A model generated the notes under the pieces. The model was given only the letters and a program-made list of their open reading frames with translations, made no database searches and was not told the DNA's origin. Below, in pieces: positions 32,257 through 36,534 of a DNA stretch of 36,534 nt. Source of the stretch: Synechococcus sp. Tobar12-5m-g (GTDB taxonomy: Bacteria; Cyanobacteriota; Cyanobacteriia; PCC-6307; Cyanobiaceae). Numbering within the stretch: the stretch's first letter is position 1; each line of letters begins with the position of its first letter. The position numbers and the translations under genes were made by a program. Location of the stretch: positions 1 through 36,534 of the forward strand of contig NZ_JAGQBB010000023.1 of NCBI RefSeq assembly GCF_024345415.1, written 5' to 3'.

Positions 32257-32372
32257 CGGCGTGGAGCCGTCTCCGGCAGCATGGGGTTTGCCCCAGCCTG
32301 GCGCGCTGGTGCCAGCCATGCAGGGTCACCTTTCTGAAAGGCCTCTTAGGATCTCTTCTCGCGTCGTCAGAT

Positions 32373-32390
32373 GATTCCGATTGCGGAATC
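32373..32390. promoter_or_regulatory. Inverted repeat GATTCCG-ATTG-CGGAATC upstream of gadB
   Basis: A perfect 7-bp inverted repeat with a four-base centre, 35 bases before the gadB start. It could be an operator or an mRNA hairpin near the 5' end. No other regulatory signal is evident between 32257 and 32424. Confidence 0.5.
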
Positions 32391-32424
32391 GTCGGGCGTC
32401 AGACCATCACCGTCTTCCTGATCC

Positions 32425-33822
32425 ATGACCCTCCAGAGCAAGTCTGAGGCGAACGCACCTACGGACGATGACATCTATGCCTCTGAGGATCTTTCCAGCG
32501 GCCTGCCGAAGCTCCATTTTCCCTCAGGAGAACGGGACCCGCGCACCATCTTCGCAGCAGTGCGGGATGAACTGATGCTGGATGGGAATTCCCGCCAGAA
32601 TCTTGCCACCTTCTGCCAGACATGGGTGGAGGACGAAGTCCATCAATTGATGGACCTGTGCGTCGACAAGAACATCGAAGACAAGGACGAATATCCCCAG
32701 ACCGCCGAGATCGAGGCCCGTTGCACCCACATGCTGGCCGACCTCTGGCATGCGCCCTCGATTGAGAAGTCCATCGGCGCCTCCACCACCGGCTCCAGTG
32801 AGGCGGCGATGCTGGGTGGTCTGGCGATGAAACGCCGCTGGGAAGCCACCAGGAAAAAGGCCGGGCAATCCACCGACAGGCCCAATCTGGTCACGGGCCC
32901 CGTGCAGATCTGCTGGCACAAGTTCAGCCGGTACTGGGACATCGAGCATCGGGAGATTCCGATGGAACCCGATCAGCTGATCCTTTCGCCCGAAGCCGCT
33001 CTTTCCTACTGCGACGAAAACACCATCGGCGTGGTGCCGACCCTGGGGGTGACCTTCACGGGTCACTACGAACCGGTGCAGCAACTCGCAAGCGCCCTCG
33101 ATGCCTATCAGCAATCCACCGGCATCGACATTCCCATCCATGTGGACGCCGCCAGCGGAGGCTTCCTGGCCCCCTTCTGCGCCCCCGATCTGGTTTGGGA
33201 TTTCCGCCTCCCGCGGGTGAAGTCAATCAACGCATCGGGGCACAAGTTCGGCCTGGCACCCCTTGGCGTGGGCTGGGTGCTCTGGCGAGAGGCTACTGAT
33301 CTGCCGGAGGAGATGGTGTTCTGGGTGAACTACCTGGGCGGCAACATGCGTGATCTCACCTTGAATTTCTCACGTCCGGGGGGGCAGGTGGTGTGCCAGT
33401 ACTTCAACTTTCTGCGCCTGGGGATGGAGGGTTACCGCAAGGTGCACTCCGCCTGCTATGCCACGGCCCAGTACCTGGCCGCCGAAATCTCCAAACTGGG
33501 CCCGTTCGAGATCATCTACGGCGGCGATCCTGCCGCGGGCATTCCTGCCCTCTGCTGGACGATGAAGGAGGGAGCCGACGCCAACTTCAACCTCTTTTCC
33601 CTCGCCGATCGCTTGCGGGTTCGGGGTTGGCAGGTGCCCGCCTACACCCTGCCTGCCCACTGCCAGGAACTGACGGTGCAGAGGATCCTGGTGCGCCATG
33701 GCGTCAGCCGTGATCTCGCCGAACTGCTGCTCGACGACATCCGCCTGGCTCTGGCCTATTTCGATCGCCACCCGGACCATGCCGTGCTCACCCCTGCAGA
33801 GGCCAGCGGATTTCATCACTGA
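32425..33822 (+). CDS. gadB: Glutamate decarboxylase
   Basis: 465 residues of the group II PLP decarboxylases. Asp241 in [13 protein letters not shown] contacts the PLP ring, and Lys274 in [15 protein letters not shown] forms the Schiff base. [23 protein letters not shown] and [31 protein letters not shown] are typical of glutamate decarboxylase. It converts glutamate to GABA and CO2 while consuming a proton, giving acid tolerance or feeding the GABA shunt that helps close the cyanobacterial TCA cycle. No glutamate/GABA antiporter gene is adjacent. The C-terminus ([10 protein letters not shown]) ends in His-His, similar to other Gad proteins. Confidence 0.95.
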   Translation: MTLQSKSEANAPTDDDIYASEDLSSGLPKLHFPSGERDPRTIFAAVRDELMLDGNSRQNLATFCQTWVEDEVHQLMDLCVDKNIEDKDEYPQTAEIEARCTHMLADLWHAPSIEKSIGASTTGSSEAAMLGGLAMKRRWEATRKKAGQSTDRPNLVTGPVQICWHKFSRYWDIEHREIPMEPDQLILSPEAALSYCDENTIGVVPTLGVTFTGHYEPVQQLASALDAYQQSTGIDIPIHVDAASGGFLAPFCAPDLVWDFRLPRVKSINASGHKFGLAPLGVGWVLWREATDLPEEMVFWVNYLGGNMRDLTLNFSRPGGQVVCQYFNFLRLGMEGYRKVHSACYATAQYLAAEISKLGPFEIIYGGDPAAGIPALCWTMKEGADANFNLFSLADRLRVRGWQVPAYTLPAHCQELTVQRILVRHGVSRDLAELLLDDIRLALAYFDRHPDHAVLTPAEASGFHH

Positions 33823-34052
33823 AGAGCAGCGGCACGGCTGGCTGCCGGGGTGAACACCCCACCACCGCTGCGCTCGATGGCCGTTTGACCTGGCTGGGCC
33901 AGGGCGGGCTGGTCAGGGTTCCCGATCTGCTGCTCCCGGAAACGGCGCTGAGCACATGGGGGCCCATGTTGAAACGTTCCGCCCCGAACCCGTGCCCCAC
34001 ATCCGCCCCACAGCAGGCAGGCTCCCCTCATCGGTGATGACCTGATTGATCG

Positions 34053-34409
34053 ATGCCTGATCAGGAGCAAGGACTGGACGACGTCCTTGAAGCCCTGGTA
34101 TCGGCCGGCAGCAGCGCCCGAAACCCGGACCTGCTTGAGGCGGTCGGCTGGGATTGGCCCCCCTATGGGAAGGTGAGAACAGAGCTCGTGGCCCGCCGGA
34201 TCGTGACGCGCGGCCGGGGCCTCAGTGACACCGTCTCTCTGGCGGACGCGGATAACTTGGCGCAGCAGGACACGTCGGGAAAGGCCGGCCGCAAGGCGAA
34301 GGCCAGAGCCACCGCCAGGCCCTCAATGGTTGACCAACCTCCTCTCTGGACCAACCCCCACGGCGGCAGGACCGTCAAGGGGGCCCAAGGTCCTTGCGTA
34401 AGCCCTTGA
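34053..34409 (+). CDS. Hypothetical protein with possible winged-helix N-terminus
   Basis: 118 residues from ATG 34053. Residues 1-75 look folded and could be a winged helix: LDDVLEALVSAGSSARNPDLLEAVGWDWPPYGKVRTELVARRIVTRGRG. The C-terminal 40 residues (SMVDQPPLWTNPHGGRTVKG...) are low-complexity and may be read-through after a frame break. No family recognised. It lies at the border of the decayed region. Confidence 0.4.
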   Translation: MPDQEQGLDDVLEALVSAGSSARNPDLLEAVGWDWPPYGKVRTELVARRIVTRGRGLSDTVSLADADNLAQQDTSGKAGRKAKARATARPSMVDQPPLWTNPHGGRTVKGAQGPCVSP

Positions 34410-34506
34410 CGGGCCTGGCCGCAGCCCTCCCAAGGCGCAGCCAAAGAACACAACTGCCAACCGGGTCAGGGTCAGCGCTGGTTGGTTGTCAAGCGGGACC
34501 GAGCAT

Positions 34507-34733
34507 TCAGCCTTGGCTGGCTGCCAGCTCCCAGGCTTCGATCGCAGCGGCAAGCTGTCGGGCAGCTGAGGATGGCTGGGCGGGGGAGAATGGCTCCACA
34601 GGAGGAACGACGGACGACCCCGTCCCCACCCACCGGCTGTAGCAGCCCTTGCCGGTTGTTGGCCCCTCCCCCGGAACGTAGTGACGGGCTGGTGGGGTGC
34701 TGGTGGAGAATCGGGTCGGGGTTTGGCGTTCCT
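34507..34733 (-). pseudogene. Possible C-terminal coding fragment of a lost gene
   Basis: A minus-strand frame bounded upstream by a stop near 34734 and ending at TGA 34507. It reads RHYVPGEGPTTGKGCYSRWVG, later EPFSPAQ, and ends ARQLAAAIEAWELAASQG. The motif-rich first part and the amphipathic end look like a real protein terminus, but there is no suitable start codon. The rest of 34410-34804 shows nothing else. Family unknown. Confidence 0.3.
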
Positions 34734-34804
34734 ATGGAGCCGATCTGTCTGAGGACAAACCGCAGCTAGCCAGCAGTTTTGACGGTTGTTGTAGGGCCAC
34801 TTGT

Positions 34805-35069
34805 TTAGACGGACCCGATGCCGTTATCCCGGCCTGACGTCGATTGGTACATCTGGCTGGTGCCAATGACTTGGTGGTTGCCAGCCTTGAGGTTGAAGTA
34901 GGCTCAATCGTCAGAAGCTTCCATGCGCTCGTAGCGTTCTTCTAAAGGACTGTTGACCTGCACGGAAGCAATGCCGTTCTCGGCAGAGGATGACTTCGCC
35001 ATTCCCCGCTTTGAGCGTGAACCGGTACTGGCCTTTCTCGTTCTGATTCAGTTCGTAGCAACCTGCCAT
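34805..35069 (-). pseudogene. YegP/DUF1508 protein, broken by deletion and stop
   Basis: ATG 35067-35069 begins MAGCYELNQNEKGQYRFTLKAGNGEVIL, the typical start of DUF1508 (YegP-like) proteins. The frame then fails. About nine expected residues (TSEMYKSKA-like) are missing and the family sequence resumes in another frame: SAENGIASVQVNSPLEERYERM. An in-frame TGA follows, after which the second repeat continues (AYFNLKAGNHQVIGTSQMYQ, then GRDNGIGSV) to a stop at 34805-34807. Two lesions make this a clear pseudogene. Its parent was a small two-repeat protein of unclear function. Confidence 0.85.
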
Positions 35070-35306
35070 GAAGCCTCCAAGGGTTGAAAAAGATTCGACG
35101 CGAAATTCAGCTAGCCTCCCATTCGACTCTAAGGGCCTTCTCTGGCTAAACAGGAGACTTGGTTAATCACGATTGACCGGTTAAGAGCAGGAATCTCCCA
35201 TTAAACTTCGACGTTGCGAATCAATTAATTTTCTTGGAAATATATTTGAGGCTGAGCCCAGGCAGATAGCAATAGGGTAATTATTCGAAAATTGAGTAAT
35301 GCGTGA

Positions 35307-36434
35307 CTAGCGTGGATTGAACGTAGGTTGTCCATAGCCCATCTGCTCAAGGCTTTTGCCTTTGGGCTCGACTCTAAACACATAAGTTATCAACGCACCT
35401 AGAAGCGCTGTTAGCACTAAACATTGCAAAAGAGCTTCAGTTCCTATTTCCTTTCGTAGAATTGGAAAGAAAAAGGCAGAAGAAACAGCACCAATCTTTG
35501 CAAAAGAAGCCGCAAAACCTGCACCAGCTCCTCTTATTTGTGTTGGAAAGACCTCACCCGCTAAAACATATGTCATTGCATTAGGGCCGAGATTTGTCAT
35601 AAAGTTGAACAACATAAAGCCAGCAAAGATAAGAGGTACTCTCAATTCATGCCCGTCTGGAATGACACTAGAGAGGGATGCGATTGCCAGGCCAATAGCA
35701 CAACCTATAAATCCAACGATCTGCAAGGGGATTCTCCCAATTCGGTCAACCAATGGTATTGATGCTAAAAAGCCAACTATCAAGAGAAGGTCAATCATGC
35801 CAGACCCCTCTGCTGCAGTTAGGTCTCGGAGGATAAAGTCTGGCTGACCTTTGGTAAACAAGGTTCCAAGAATACTTGGTGTAAAGATTCCAATTCCATA
35901 TGTTGAAAGATCCTGTAGAAACCAAGGAACCGAGGCCAGAATTGTAACTCTGATATAGCGACGGGAGAATAGGTCTTTAAACTTAAGCCTAGGTTCTTGT
36001 AGTCGCTCTTCTAGGGTTTGGTGCAGTAACTTAATAGGACGACAAAGTAGTTGTGACGCGGATCTTGAAGCTTCTTCTAGGTTGTTCCGTGCCTGCAACC
36101 AATGGGGACTTTCAGGCAGATTGCTTCGCATTACTGTTACGATAATTCCAGGAATGAAAAGGACTGCATACATCAAGTGCCAAGCGGCCATTTCTGGGTA
36201 AATCTTAAGCATTAAGATTCCTACTAAGACACCTCCAATTGAGCCAACCGCTTGGAAACTAAAGGCAGCCAAGACCATACGACCACGGAAACTACTGGGA
36301 ATGGCTTCGGAGATGATGATGTGGGAAGTGGGGTAGTCAGCGCCCAAAGATACGCCAACACAGAATAAGAAAAAGATTAGAGACGAGACATTCCATGCTA
36401 ATGCGGTTAAGGAGACTCTGGAAAACCCCACCAC
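35307..36434 (-). pseudogene. MFS transporter lacking its N-terminus, AT-rich and probably transferred
   Basis: About 375 residues covering membrane segments 4-12 of a major facilitator (sugar/aromatic acid porter type). FCVGVSLGADYPTSHIIISEAIPSSFRGRM is segment 4-5, PESPHWL follows segment 6, DRIGRIPLQ is the mid-loop repeat motif, and VLAGEVFPTQIRGAGAG is segment 10-11. Segments 1-3 and the first DRxGRR loop are missing. The first codons lie in GC-rich sequence that belongs to the adjacent insertion element, so the natural gene was cut near 36418. Base composition is much more AT-rich than the rest of the window, which indicates a foreign origin. The substrate is unknown. Confidence 0.75.
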
Positions 36435-36534
36435 CCTGCGCGATAATGGCCGTGTGATCGCAGGCGTGAACAGGGTTCATGGGCATCAAGCAGCTCGGCT
36501 TTGGTGATTACGAGCAGTCCACGGCCAAAAAGCG
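36418..36534 (+). mobile_element. Left part of an IS5-family insertion sequence
   Basis: Composition switches from AT-rich MFS sequence to GC-rich sequence near 36418-36425 (GGAAAACCCCACCACCC onwards). About 60 bases later a transposase start appears. The true end and target duplication cannot be set because the other end lies outside the window; the left boundary is an estimate. Confidence 0.55.
36479..36534 (+). CDS. IS5-family transposase, N-terminal 18 residues only
   Basis: ATG 36479 begins MGIKQLGFGDYEQSTAKK and runs off the window. QLGFGDYE.STAKK is the characteristic start of IS5-group DDE transposases (InsH-like). It is oriented away from the truncated MFS gene. The catalytic DDE residues are not in the window, so activity cannot be judged. 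Confidence 0.75.
   Translation, partial: MGIKQLGFGDYEQSTAKK

Overview
This is a GC-rich window from a photosynthetic cyanobacterium, most likely of the Synechococcus/Cyanobium type. The strongest sign is a complete ndhF3-ndhD3-cupA-cupS set for the inducible CO2-uptake form of the photosynthetic NDH-1 complex. PII/Amt nitrogen genes, a CysR-like Crp-family regulator and the cyanobacterial sulfate transporter genes agree with this. The assignment comes from gene content only; no rRNA or tRNA gene was recognised in the window.

Layout. (1) About 1-11100 is a sulfur-acquisition cluster. It holds rhodanese genes, a class II glutamine amidotransferase, the sulfate-binding protein SbpA, an Rrf2 regulator and a Crp/Fnr (CysR-like) regulator. 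A three-gene operon follows, encoding an exported tandem rhodanese, a 46-residue secreted peptide and a YeeE/YedE thiosulfate-type permease. Next come the sulfate ABC permeases CysT and CysW, flanked by two paralogous CysA ATPase genes on the opposite strand. (2) 11271-13198 holds an ammonium transporter and an adjacent PII paralogue. (3) 13256-17225 holds three membrane transporters: KimA-like APC, GAP/LysE-like and CPA2 antiporter. (4) 17200-22333 is the CO2-uptake operon on the minus strand. (5) 22660-25211 holds a half-length Ca2+/cation antiporter remnant and a compact ExbB/ExbD-like/ExbD-like/TonB-like operon. (6) 25470-31355 is a second sulfur block for cysteine synthesis and sulfide/persulfide handling: CysK, DUF2892, OsmC, YgaP-like rhodanese, a persulfide dioxygenase-rhodanese fusion and an ArsR regulator. 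(7) 31510-33822 holds a DUF6629-type membrane protein and glutamate decarboxylase. (8) 33823-36534 is a decaying accessory end with a broken YegP/DUF1508 gene, a coding fragment, an AT-rich MFS gene without its N-terminus, and the start of an IS5-type insertion sequence abutting it.

How it works together. The two sulfur blocks cover uptake (sulfate ABC transporter, YeeE), sulfur transfer (at least five rhodanese domains), assimilation (CysK) and detoxification or sensing of sulfane sulfur (persulfide dioxygenase, ArsR). Two families of short DNA motifs seem to tie the promoters together. A CCNATCGGAATACCG-like element lies near sbpA, cysA2 and the first rhodanese genes, with weaker copies near cysT/cysA1 and the Crp gene. 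A TATG-N2-CATA dyad lies in front of the YgaP-like rhodanese gene and between the dioxygenase and ArsR genes. The Rrf2 protein ends in Met-Tyr-Phe-Ile, a tail resembling those that dock into the CysK active site, so it may be a CymR-like cysteine-status regulator.

Most promising for follow-up: the ExbB/ExbD/TonB-like operon whose two ExbD-like proteins both lack the membrane aspartate; the possible Rrf2-CysK sensing circuit with its candidate regulon; and the persulfide module with its shared dyad.
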